Of a stretch of DNA of 64,000 nucleotides, positions 58,568 to 64,000 are shown piece by piece. Under the pieces are notes generated by a model, which was given only the letters and a program-made list of their open reading frames with translations, was not told the DNA's origin and ran no database searches. Every line of letters starts with the position of its first letter. Position 1 is the stretch's first letter. This DNA comes from Chitinophagaceae bacterium (GTDB lineage: Bacteria; Bacteroidota; Bacteroidia; Chitinophagales; Chitinophagaceae): assembly GCA_016720745.1 (NCBI GenBank), contig JADKKA010000019.1:744001-808000 (forward strand), in the 5' to 3' direction. The position numbers and the translations under genes are program-made.

Positions 58568-59743
58568 TCAGCCTTTGATGACCTGCCGGTAGCTTTTTTT
58601 CTTTTCACTTTCCCACCAGTAATATCCCATCAGTTTACCAGTGACTGCTTTTCCAAAGAATCGCTCAAGAGATCGATGTAAGATAATATCATATTTCCTG
58701 TGGAAATTGATCCAGCAGGCATTGCAGTTTTTGGAATGATGTTGCTGGATATCCCTGGTTGTTTTCATTCCAAGAATTTCATCCAGTGAATTGGTATGTA
58801 CATTACCGATGAGTACATCCAGGTTCTGACAAACTGGAACATCTCCGTTTGGTAACACCACAACACTGTCGAGTATACTGTTACAGCTTAACTTCAAACC
58901 ACCCCTGCGCCATTCATCATACAAGAGTAGAAAATCTTTGTTTTCCGGAAACTCATCCAGAATAGCCGGGATTTTTTCACGGATATTGAGCATGAACTGC
59001 TCGGTATTCAGTGTAGGGGTTTCTCCCGGATGGCTTTGCTGTTTTTCCTGAATCAGTTTTTTTGCTTCACTAAAACTCCGGATTTCCTGTGATTTAAGAG
59101 AGCCGATCTCATAATGATGGGCGTCTTCGATTGTATCGAAAAAGGAAATATCATTATAAACGCCCACACGTAAATCGGTATTGAACCGTTTGCAAACACC
59201 GGCTACATGCTTAAGGTCATCAAAATCGTTGTAAGGCGAAAGTGTGAACATTAAACTGATAGGAAGCGTCTTGTGCAGTTCTTCAAGTACATGAATGATG
59301 CCATCGTAGCCATCCTTTCCCCGCATGTGGAGATAAGATTCCCTGTCGCCATCCAATGAAATAAACAGACGGCGGGGCGGGTGCTTTTTCACCCCTTCAA
59401 TGAGTAATTCCGGTTGAAGGGCGTTGGTAAGAACATCAAAATTCCGGTGATACTTTTCAAACCAGCCCATAATGGGAACGGCATCCGGATGCAGCATGTA
59501 TTCGCCGCCAGCGAGTGCTACGGTAGTATTCTTCCTTACCGCCTTACTTGCCATTATGGATTTGATCTTATCGAAAGAAAGATAGTTGACCGGTCGCTTC
59601 GTCCAAATCAGGCAATGTTTACAGGCTGAATCACAAAGGTCGGTGCCAAAAATGGCCAGTGTCGAAAGCCGTTTATGAGATGGGAAAAACTTATTATGAA
59701 TAAAATTATAACCCCGGTTGAGATAGTCTTTGCTTTTGTACAT
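58568..59743 (-). CDS. Radical SAM protein with SPASM-type domain
   Basis: A 391-aa enzyme. The radical SAM cluster is CDSACKHC near residue 37-44, binding the 4Fe-4S that cleaves SAM; GGEY (80-83) is the SAM-binding GGE motif. The C-terminal half has a SPASM-like Cys set (KLSCNSILDSVVVLPNGDVPVCQNL is the pattern in pieces, then NCNACW) for auxiliary clusters. Members modify peptides, proteins or sugars. No precursor-peptide gene is seen next to it; the YfhO-like and acyltransferase neighbours suggest cell-surface chemistry, which is inference. Near-consensus TACCTTTA lies upstream on the minus strand (59768-59775). Confidence 0.88.
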   Translation of the reverse strand: MYKSKDYLNRGYNFIHNKFFPSHKRLSTLAIFGTDLCDSACKHCLIWTKRPVNYLSFDKIKSIMASKAVRKNTTVALAGGEYMLHPDAVPIMGWFEKYHRNFDVLTNALQPELLIEGVKKHPPRRLFISLDGDRESYLHMRGKDGYDGIIHVLEELHKTLPISLMFTLSPYNDFDDLKHVAGVCKRFNTDLRVGVYNDISFFDTIEDAHHYEIGSLKSQEIRSFSEAKKLIQEKQQSHPGETPTLNTEQFMLNIREKIPAILDEFPENKDFLLLYDEWRRGGLKLSCNSILDSVVVLPNGDVPVCQNLDVLIGNVHTNSLDEILGMKTTRDIQQHHSKNCNACWINFHRKYDIILHRSLERFFGKAVTGKLMGYYWWESEKKKSYRQVIKG

Positions 59744-59798
59744 TAAGTAGGTGAATACAGTTCCTGGTAAAGGTAGCTGTTATAAATTATTTAATCAT

Positions 59799-60938
59799 TT
59801 AGGAGTTAAAGCGGTTCTTGAGGCTGAGAAAAGGTTTCTCAAAAAAACGGTAACTAAGCAGGCTCATGACAAGGGCTGCAATCAATGCCAGGGTAGCGCT
59901 TCCGGTAGCTGCCCATTTAATGGATAAATGAAATTCTTTGACGATCCAGAATAGCAGGGGTTCAAATAGCAACAGGTACAATGGCCAGTGCCAGACATAG
60001 AGTCCATATGATATTTTCCCAAAAAACTTCAGGATCCGGTTATCCAGCAGCCATTTCAGCCAGTGCTTACCTTCATTCACACATTCGTACACTACTAATC
60101 CGAAGAGTACTGCAAATGTGCTGTATCCCACAAAGGCCAGGTAAGGAAGGGTAAAGCCGGAACGGATATTCATGAAGTAAAAGCCAAAATTCACCAGCGC
60201 CATCAGGAATACGAGAAGGGTGCTGTATTTTTTTAACCATCCCGGCTGCAGTTTTTGCAGAATGGCAATCATTGATCCGATACAAAGACCGTCAATACGT
60301 GTGAAGGTATAAAGACTATTATAAGCAAGGTCTTCTACCTGCTGGTTCCAGACCAGGTACCGGGCAATCCCAACGCCGATAAAAATAAGAAGCATCAATA
60401 CCATTAATTTCCGGGGACTGCGAAACAATAAAATAAGCAGGGGCCATACGAGGTAAAACTGTTCTTCTACAGCCAGTGACCAGGTATGCATCAGTAATTT
60501 GTCACCATATGGTACTTTAAAAACATATAACCAGTTCTGCAGATAGGCCCATTGCCAAACCTGGTTTTGATCATAAAACCTGATATCAAGATGAAGGCTG
60601 CTGATAGCGGGCAGTAGAAAAAGACAGACTACCAATAATAAATAATACAAAGGGAAGATGCGCAGGAATCGGCGGATATAGAATTTTTTCAGGAAGCCGG
60701 GCTGGTTCATTGTATCCAGCAGGATCTCGGTGATCAGAAATCCGGAAAGCACAAAGAAGAGGTCAACACCCACCCATCCGAAAAAGAAATAATTCATGAA
60801 CCCGTAATTGTGTACGAAAAGCACCAGCAGGATGGCAACGCCCCGGAGACCATCAAGAGCAGGGTAGTGGTTCCTGCCAGTTGGCCCAGTTTTCTGCGGT
60901 GACTTCCCGGCAATTTGCGGGTGGGTGGCCGGGTTCAT
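59799..60938 (-). CDS. OafA/YrhL-type membrane acyltransferase
   Basis: A 379-aa polytopic acyltransferase-3 protein with about ten helices. Family marks are the N-terminal PALDGLRGVAILLVLFVHN (catalytic-type Arg/His), GWVGVDLFFVLSGFLIT, FYIRRFLRIFPLYYLLL, LMHTWSLAVEEQFYLVWPLL and FFGKISYGLYVWHWPLY. These enzymes O-acylate lipopolysaccharide, peptidoglycan or exopolysaccharide. It follows riboflavin synthase after 14 bases on the same strand, so it may be cotranscribed, although there is no functional link. The first 25 residues look unstructured. Confidence 0.9.
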   Translation of the reverse strand: MNPATHPQIAGKSPQKTGPTGRNHYPALDGLRGVAILLVLFVHNYGFMNYFFFGWVGVDLFFVLSGFLITEILLDTMNQPGFLKKFYIRRFLRIFPLYYLLLVVCLFLLPAISSLHLDIRFYDQNQVWQWAYLQNWLYVFKVPYGDKLLMHTWSLAVEEQFYLVWPLLILLFRSPRKLMVLMLLIFIGVGIARYLVWNQQVEDLAYNSLYTFTRIDGLCIGSMIAILQKLQPGWLKKYSTLLVFLMALVNFGFYFMNIRSGFTLPYLAFVGYSTFAVLFGLVVYECVNEGKHWLKWLLDNRILKFFGKISYGLYVWHWPLYLLLFEPLLFWIVKEFHLSIKWAATGSATLALIAALVMSLLSYRFFEKPFLSLKNRFNS

Positions 60939-60952
60939 CGGTTTTGGGTTGG

Positions 60953-61564
60953 TTATTTTTTATGCCTGCCAGTTGCTGCAGACAAAGATAAACTTCTGAG
61001 TAAATACTTGCCGATCAGGTCGAATTCGATATTCACAGTATGCCCTGGAATCAAAGACGAAAGATTGGTATGTTCAAAAGTGTAAGGAATGATCGCTACT
61101 TTGAACCTGTTCTTCTTCACGTCGAAGGCAGTCAGGCTGATTCCGTCCAGTGCTACCGAGCCTTTTTCAATGACCAGTGCCGCAAATTTTTTTGGGAAAT
61201 CAAAGCTGAATTCCCAGCTGCCGTCTTTTTGACGAAGCCTGCTGCAGGTGGCAATACAATCCACATGTCCCTGTACAATATGGCCATCAAGGCGGTCATG
61301 CAATTGCAGGCATCTTTCCAAATTGACCTTGCTGCCTTCTGTCCAGGTGGAAAGATTTGTTTTGGACAGGGTTTCGGCAATAGCTGTTACCCGGTGTTGG
61401 GTCCCGTTTACTTCTTCAACGGTCAGGCAAACCCCGTTATGGCTGACACTCTGGTCGGGTTTTAATTCTCCCGAAATGGGGGATTCGATCCAGAAACTGG
61501 TATTGGTTCCCGTTGAGAAAATCCGGCTGACCCGGCCAGTGGTTTCAATAATACCTGTGAACAT
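60953..61564 (-). CDS. ribE: Riboflavin synthase alpha subunit
   Basis: A 203-aa enzyme that dismutates two 6,7-dimethyl-8-ribityllumazine molecules to riboflavin. It starts with the canonical MFTGIIETTGRV and has the two lumazine-binding repeats: VSHNGVCLTVEEV in the first and EKGSVALDGISLTAFDV in the second, plus GHIVQGHVDCIATCSR. Length is normal (E. coli 213 aa). Other rib genes are not adjacent. It is the only flavin-synthesis gene in a window that also holds apbE, 54 kb away. Confidence 0.95.
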   Translation of the reverse strand: MFTGIIETTGRVSRIFSTGTNTSFWIESPISGELKPDQSVSHNGVCLTVEEVNGTQHRVTAIAETLSKTNLSTWTEGSKVNLERCLQLHDRLDGHIVQGHVDCIATCSRLRQKDGSWEFSFDFPKKFAALVIEKGSVALDGISLTAFDVKKNRFKVAIIPYTFEHTNLSSLIPGHTVNIEFDLIGKYLLRSLSLSAATGRHKK

Positions 61565-61656
61565 GCCTGCAAATTAAGCAGTTATTGGGTTTTCGGGTGG
61601 GGAAGGGGTCTTGAAAACTTTCCGGCCCAGGGTTTTTTACTATAAATAATTCATCT

Positions 61657-61664
61657 TATCTTTG
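61657..61664 (+). promoter_or_regulatory. -7 element for rpsU
   Basis: TATCTTTG, an exact TAnnTTTG match, about 37 bases before the ATG. No clear -33 TTG was found; a T-run lies about 18 bases upstream. Confidence 0.5.
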
Positions 61665-61681
61665 CGAGCCTAAAAAATACC

Positions 61682-61690
61682 AAAGGAGGT
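61682..61690 (+). promoter_or_regulatory. Near-perfect Shine-Dalgarno sequence of rpsU
   Basis: AAAGGAGGT, fully complementary to the anti-Shine-Dalgarno end of 16S rRNA, ten bases before the ATG. Bacteroidota seldom use such sites because bS21, bS18 and bS6 hide the anti-SD; rpsU is a known exception, where the site lets bS21-deficient ribosomes raise bS21 synthesis. Confidence 0.85.
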
Positions 61691-61700
61691 ATCAACACAT

Positions 61701-61898
61701 ATGCTTATCATTGATTCAAAAGATTGCGAAAACATTGACAAGGCGCTGAAAAAGTACAAGAAGAAATTTGAAAAATCTAAAGTACTGCTGCAGCTCCGCG
61801 AACGTCAGGCTTACACCAAGCCTTCGGTTAAACGCCGTGGTGCCGTGCTGAAAGCAATCTACAAGCAGCAGATTGCCAGCGGAAAAATTGAGGCTTAA
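61701..61898 (+). CDS. rpsU: 30S ribosomal protein bS21
   Basis: A 65-aa basic ribosomal protein of the small-subunit platform. Core: ALKKYKKKFEKSKVLLQLRERQAYTKPSVKRR, here in pieces KYKKKFEKSKVLLQLRE and KPSVKRRGAVLKAIYK. In Bacteroidota bS21 is part of the pocket that occludes the 16S rRNA anti-SD. The strong SD before this gene and the lack of SD before nearly all others fit autoregulation. It is monocistronic with its own promoter motif and terminator. Followed by xer and hpf, the usual Bacteroidota order. Confidence 0.95.
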   Translation: MLIIDSKDCENIDKALKKYKKKFEKSKVLLQLRERQAYTKPSVKRRGAVLKAIYKQQIASGKIEA

Positions 61899-61922
61899 TC
61901 CACCTCTGCTATAAAATATTAT

Positions 61923-61955
61923 ATAGCTGTTCCTCTCCGGAACGGCTATTTTTTT
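61923..61955 (+). terminator. Intrinsic terminator after rpsU
   Basis: An 11-bp stem with one G-T pair (61923-61933 with 61939-61949), 5-base loop, then six T residues. Confidence 0.88.
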
Positions 61956-61971
61956 GCCCATATTTCTTCTG

Positions 61972-61979
61972 TAGCTTTG
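61972..61979 (+). promoter_or_regulatory. -7 element for the xer gene
   Basis: TAGCTTTG, an exact TAnnTTTG match, nine bases before the ATG at 61989; the mRNA would be leaderless or nearly so. Confidence 0.45.
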
Positions 61980-61988
61980 AAAGAACAT

Positions 61989-62891
61989 ATGGTCTTACTC
62001 AACCCGCAGGGCATACAGCCATTTCTCGATTACCTCCGTTATGAAAAAAGGTACTCGGCGCATACCATTCTTGCGTACCAGAGCGACCTGGAGGAATTCA
62101 TGGGGTTTACAGAGCAGCAGTACGGATCAACATCGTTGAATGATATTACACATCAGTATATCCGGAGCTGGCTGGCGCTGAACAAGGACAGGGGACTAAC
62201 GGCCCGCAGCATCAACCGGAAAATATCCACGCTTAAATCATTTTTCCGGTTTTATATGAAACAGGGGGAGTTGGAGCTTTCTCCCATGGCCAAAATCATT
62301 TCGCCAAAGTCAGGGAAAAAACTGCCCTCTTTTGTGAGAGAAGAGGATACAATAGAATTGTTGAAATCGCTGGACCGTTCAGCCGAAGACTGGAAAAGCC
62401 TGAATGCGAAAATGCTGATCACCATCTTTTATGCCACGGGCATGCGGCAGAGTGAGTTGCTGGGACTCAGGGAGCGGCAGATTGATTTTGAAAAAGCCCA
62501 GATCAGGGTGCTGGGAAAGGGAAATAAAGAAAGGATCATTCCGGTGAGCCGGGAACTCCTGCAACAGATCAGGGATTATGCAGCCCGGAAAAAAGCCCTG
62601 TTTGAAAAAACAGAAGACTATTTACTGGTTACTGAAAAGGGGAAGAAAGTCTATCCAAAGTATGCCTGGCTACTGGTAAATACCTATCTGGGGCTGACCA
62701 CCACGCTGGAAAAGAAAAGTCCACACGTACTTCGTCATAGTTTTGCCACCCACCTCATGAATAATGGTGCCGGCCTGAATGCTGTGAAGGAATTGCTGGG
62801 CCATAGCAGCCTGGCAGCTACACAGGTGTATACCCATACCACCATTGGTAAATTAAAAGATATTCATAAAAAGGCCCATCCGAAGGCCTGA
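61989..62891 (+). CDS. xerC: Tyrosine recombinase XerC/XerD family
   Basis: A 300-aa site-specific recombinase. The N-terminal SAM-like core-binding domain (FLDYLRYEKRYSAHTILAYQ) is followed by the catalytic domain with Arg153 (GMRQSELLGLR), His246 and Arg249 (HVLRHSFATHL), His272 (LGHSSL) and nucleophile Tyr281 (VYTHTTI). Length and position next to rpsU and hpf indicate the housekeeping enzyme that resolves chromosome dimers at dif, not a mobile-element integrase. XerC versus XerD cannot be separated by eye. The ATG at 61989 is preferred to the TTG at 61977, which is part of the -7 element. Confidence 0.88.
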   Translation: MVLLNPQGIQPFLDYLRYEKRYSAHTILAYQSDLEEFMGFTEQQYGSTSLNDITHQYIRSWLALNKDRGLTARSINRKISTLKSFFRFYMKQGELELSPMAKIISPKSGKKLPSFVREEDTIELLKSLDRSAEDWKSLNAKMLITIFYATGMRQSELLGLRERQIDFEKAQIRVLGKGNKERIIPVSRELLQQIRDYAARKKALFEKTEDYLLVTEKGKKVYPKYAWLLVNTYLGLTTTLEKKSPHVLRHSFATHLMNNGAGLNAVKELLGHSSLAATQVYTHTTIGKLKDIHKKAHPKA

Positions 62892-62933
62892 AAAAAAGGC
62901 GGCTTCGCACAATAAATTTTAGCCTTTTTTTTT
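62891..62933 (+). terminator. Probable terminator after xer
   Basis: Arms AAAAAAAGGC (62891-62900) and GCCTTTTTTT (62922-62931) with a 21-base loop, ending in a T tract. The first base overlaps the xer stop codon. Confidence 0.6.
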
Positions 62934-63054
62934 ATGAAGCATTTAATTTTTGCAGTAACTTACTACTGTTAATAAAAGAACCACCCTCTGAAAAGCCTCC
63001 ATTCCTCTTGACCATAGGTAAGTTCTTTATTTATTGTTTCACAGATTAAAACCG

Positions 63055-63360
63055 ATGATTATGAACGTAAACATTCAAACAGTTCATTTCAGTGCTGACA
63101 GAAAGCTCACCGATTATGTGAACCGGAAGCTGGAAAAGCTCGCTCATTTTACAGACAGGGTTATCCAGGTGAACGTATTTTTGAAATTGGATAATGTGGT
63201 GCATGCTGTTAAGGACAAAATCGCAGAAATCCGGGTACATATTCCCCGGCACAGTTTTTTCGTAAAATCTACAAGTAAATCATTCGAGGAATCATTTGAC
63301 GAAGCATTTGATTCCCTGGTAGGACAGATCAAAAAGAATAAGGCGCGCAAAGCCGCCTGA
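63055..63360 (+). CDS. hpf: Ribosome hibernation-promoting factor (HPF/RaiA family)
   Basis: A protein of about 100 aa of the short HPF type. It binds in the mRNA/tRNA channel of the 30S subunit during stationary phase and stops translation. The fold is read from MNVNIQTVHFSADRKLTDYV, KLEKLAHFTDRVIQVNVFL, KIAEIRVHIPRHSFFVKS and the helix EESFDEAFDSLVGQIKKNK. Start may be ATG 63055 or 63061, which differ by two residues. The usual Bacteroidota order of xer, hpf, tRNA genes is kept. A very strong terminator follows 5 bases after the stop. Confidence 0.92.
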   Translation: MIMNVNIQTVHFSADRKLTDYVNRKLEKLAHFTDRVIQVNVFLKLDNVVHAVKDKIAEIRVHIPRHSFFVKSTSKSFEESFDEAFDSLVGQIKKNKARKAA

Positions 63361-63365
63361 ACCTA

Positions 63366-63407
63366 AAAAAAGGGCCCCGGTACTAAAAAGGACCGGGGCC
63401 CTTTTTT
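63366..63407 (+). terminator. Strong intrinsic terminator after hpf
   Basis: A 16-bp perfect stem (63366-63381 with 63392-63407) with a GC-rich middle (GGGCCCCGG) and an A/T base, the strongest terminator in the window. Confidence 0.92.
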
Positions 63408-63467
63408 ATTTACTGATTTTCAGGATAAATTTCCTTCTCCAAAATTTTTCCAATATTCAAATTCCCT

Positions 63468-63475
63468 TACCTTTG
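63468..63475 (+). promoter_or_regulatory. -7 element for the tRNA cluster
   Basis: TACCTTTG, an exact TAnnTTTG match, about 87 bases before tRNA-Thr. Confidence 0.45.
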
Positions 63476-63561
63476 CCTCCCCAATTAAATGGGGGTAGTT
63501 CTTTATTGCTTGGATCGACGAACTTCCCGGGGTAATTCCGGAGGGGCGGAGATGATAAGTC

Positions 63562-63637
63562 GCCACTTTAGCTCAGCTGGTAGAGCAACTGATTTGTAAT
63601 CAGTAGGTCGTTGGTTCGATTCCGACAAGTGGCTCCA
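63562..63637 (+). tRNA. tRNA-Thr (TGT anticodon)
   Basis: 76 bases including encoded CCA. Acceptor GCCACTT/AAGTGGC is perfect, D-arm GCTCAGCTGGTAGAGC, anticodon stem ACTGA/TCAGT with loop TTTGTAA, T-arm GTTGGTTCGATTCCGAC. Confidence 0.96.
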
Positions 63638-63689
63638 GGTATGTATCGGAAATGGGAGCTGGAAATGCTGCCAGCGTATTTCCGAAAAC

Positions 63690-63772
63690 GGGCAAGTAGC
63701 CAAGTGGCCAACGGCAACAGACTGTAAATCTGTCCTCTTACGAGTTCGGTGGTTCGAATCCATCCTTGCCCA
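63690..63772 (+). tRNA. tRNA-Tyr (GTA anticodon)
   Basis: 83 bases, class II with a long variable arm. Acceptor GGGCAAG/CTTGCCC is perfect; anticodon stem ACAGA/TCTGT with loop CTGTAAA; T-arm GGTTCGAATCC. CCA is not encoded, unlike the neighbouring tRNA-Thr. Confidence 0.95.
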
Positions 63773-63782
63773 CGTAGAAATG

Positions 63783-63933
63783 TGAGAATCTGTAAATGTG
63801 AGAATGTGAAAATGAGGGTCTCATAGTTCGATAGTTCTTTTAAAAATGAGGAAAAACTGGAAAATGTTTAAGTGAGATTCCGGATGGCAGGTTTCTGCAT
63901 TTCCACATTCTCACATTTCCAAATTTCCACATT
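63783..63933. repeat. Octamer repeats in inverted arrangement between tRNA-Tyr and tRNA-Gly
   Basis: Left arm 63783-63814: four units TGAGAATC, TGTAAATG, TGAGAATG, TGAAAATG. Right arm 63898-63933: CATTTCCA, CATTCTCA, CATTTCCA, AATTTCCA, CATT. The right arm is the reverse-complement class of the left, so a transcript could fold into a long hairpin with a loop of about 80 bases. The CATTYYCA unit also forms the array at 44113-44176. Confidence 0.75.
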
Positions 63934-63939
63934 AATCAA

Positions 63940-64000
63940 GCGGGAGTAGCTCATTTGGTAGAGCGGTAGCCTTCCAAGCTTCAGGTGGCCGGTTCGAGCC
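63940..64000 (+). tRNA. tRNA-Gly (TCC anticodon), cut by the window end
   Basis: 61 bases visible: acceptor 5' side GCGGGAG, D-arm GCTCATTTGGTAGAGC, anticodon loop CTTCCAA (TCC) and the start of the T-arm GGTTCGAGCC. One T-T mismatch lies in the anticodon stem. The 3' end is outside the window. Confidence 0.9.

Noticed and set aside
58568..59743. Radical SAM/SPASM gene as a RiPP biosynthesis cluster
   Set aside because: No short precursor-like ORF, peptidase or transporter lies beside it; the neighbours are a YfhO-like protein and an acyltransferase.
61989..62891. Tyrosine recombinase next to tRNA genes as a sign of an integrated element
   Set aside because: The gene lies in the fixed Bacteroidota order rpsU, xer, hpf and has the size and motifs of housekeeping XerC/XerD. 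No attachment repeats or phage genes are near it.

Overview
The window looks like a chromosomal segment of a Bacteroidota bacterium, most likely a Chitinophagaceae-type member. The evidence is: putative promoters of the Bacteroidota form TAnnTTTG lying just upstream of many genes; general lack of Shine-Dalgarno sequences except a near-perfect one before rpsU; a PorV-like/PorU-like type IX secretion gene pair; many small lipoproteins; and the Bacteroidota order rpsU, xer recombinase, hpf, tRNA-Thr, tRNA-Tyr, tRNA-Gly at the right end. No species can be named from sequence alone. I see no phage, insertion sequence, CRISPR array or rRNA.

Layout. 1-5.7 kb: 3' end of ssb, an Ldh2-family dehydrogenase, a lipoprotein, aspartokinase, a carboxypeptidase-regulatory-like surface protein and a disrupted exported-protein locus. 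5.8-8.7 kb: a tight cluster of thioredoxin-like protein, ApbE flavin transferase (frame interrupted), a 76-aa DUF4266-type lipoprotein with a Gly/Cys tail, and a DUF3570-type barrel protein. 8.8-25.3 kb: mostly housekeeping genes (queA, a giant TraB/GumN protein, a dipeptide-type ABC ATPase, AMP nucleosidase, glutamate dehydrogenase, ccmB/ccmC/ccmD, thymidine kinase, Kdo transferase). 25.4-31.6 kb: a six-gene nucleotide-sugar operon. 31.6-35.8 kb: RNA-binding and cold-shock-type genes (CSD protein, RRM protein, DEAD-box helicase) around small unknown genes and a fasciclin protein. 36-38.5 kb: second lipoprotein paralogue, an exported NTF2-DJ-1 fusion and tRNA-Gln. 38.5-45.1 kb: cyanophycin synthetase, a Tat-exported PLP enzyme, an amino-acid permease (frame interrupted) and cyanophycinase. 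45.3-48 kb: SGNH hydrolase, alpha/beta hydrolase, tyrS. 48.1-54.3 kb: the PorV-like/PorU-like pair. 54.6-61.6 kb: hscA, a YfhO-like membrane protein, a radical SAM/SPASM protein, an acyltransferase and riboflavin synthase. 61.7-64 kb: rpsU, xer, hpf and three tRNAs.

How genes work together. The ApbE cluster looks like one extracytoplasmic redox or flavin-linked module of unknown function. The 25-31 kb operon supplies UDP-glucuronate, UDP-xylose, a UDP-hexosaminuronate and dTDP-rhamnose for surface polysaccharide, but holds no glycosyltransferase. The cyanophycin locus pairs synthesis and breakdown of an Arg/Asp storage polymer with a transporter. The PorV-like and PorU-like pair belongs to protein export and surface attachment.

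Most unusual observations: two genes (apbE and the permease) are split exactly at canonical -1 slippery heptamers, A_AAA_AAG and T_TTT_TTA, which could be programmed frameshifting or single-base homopolymer errors; almost every non-operonic spacer carries degenerate 7- or 8-bp tandem repeats, and two of these spacers share a 33-bp GC-rich core; and an intrinsic-terminator-like hairpin contains the start codon of a gene.
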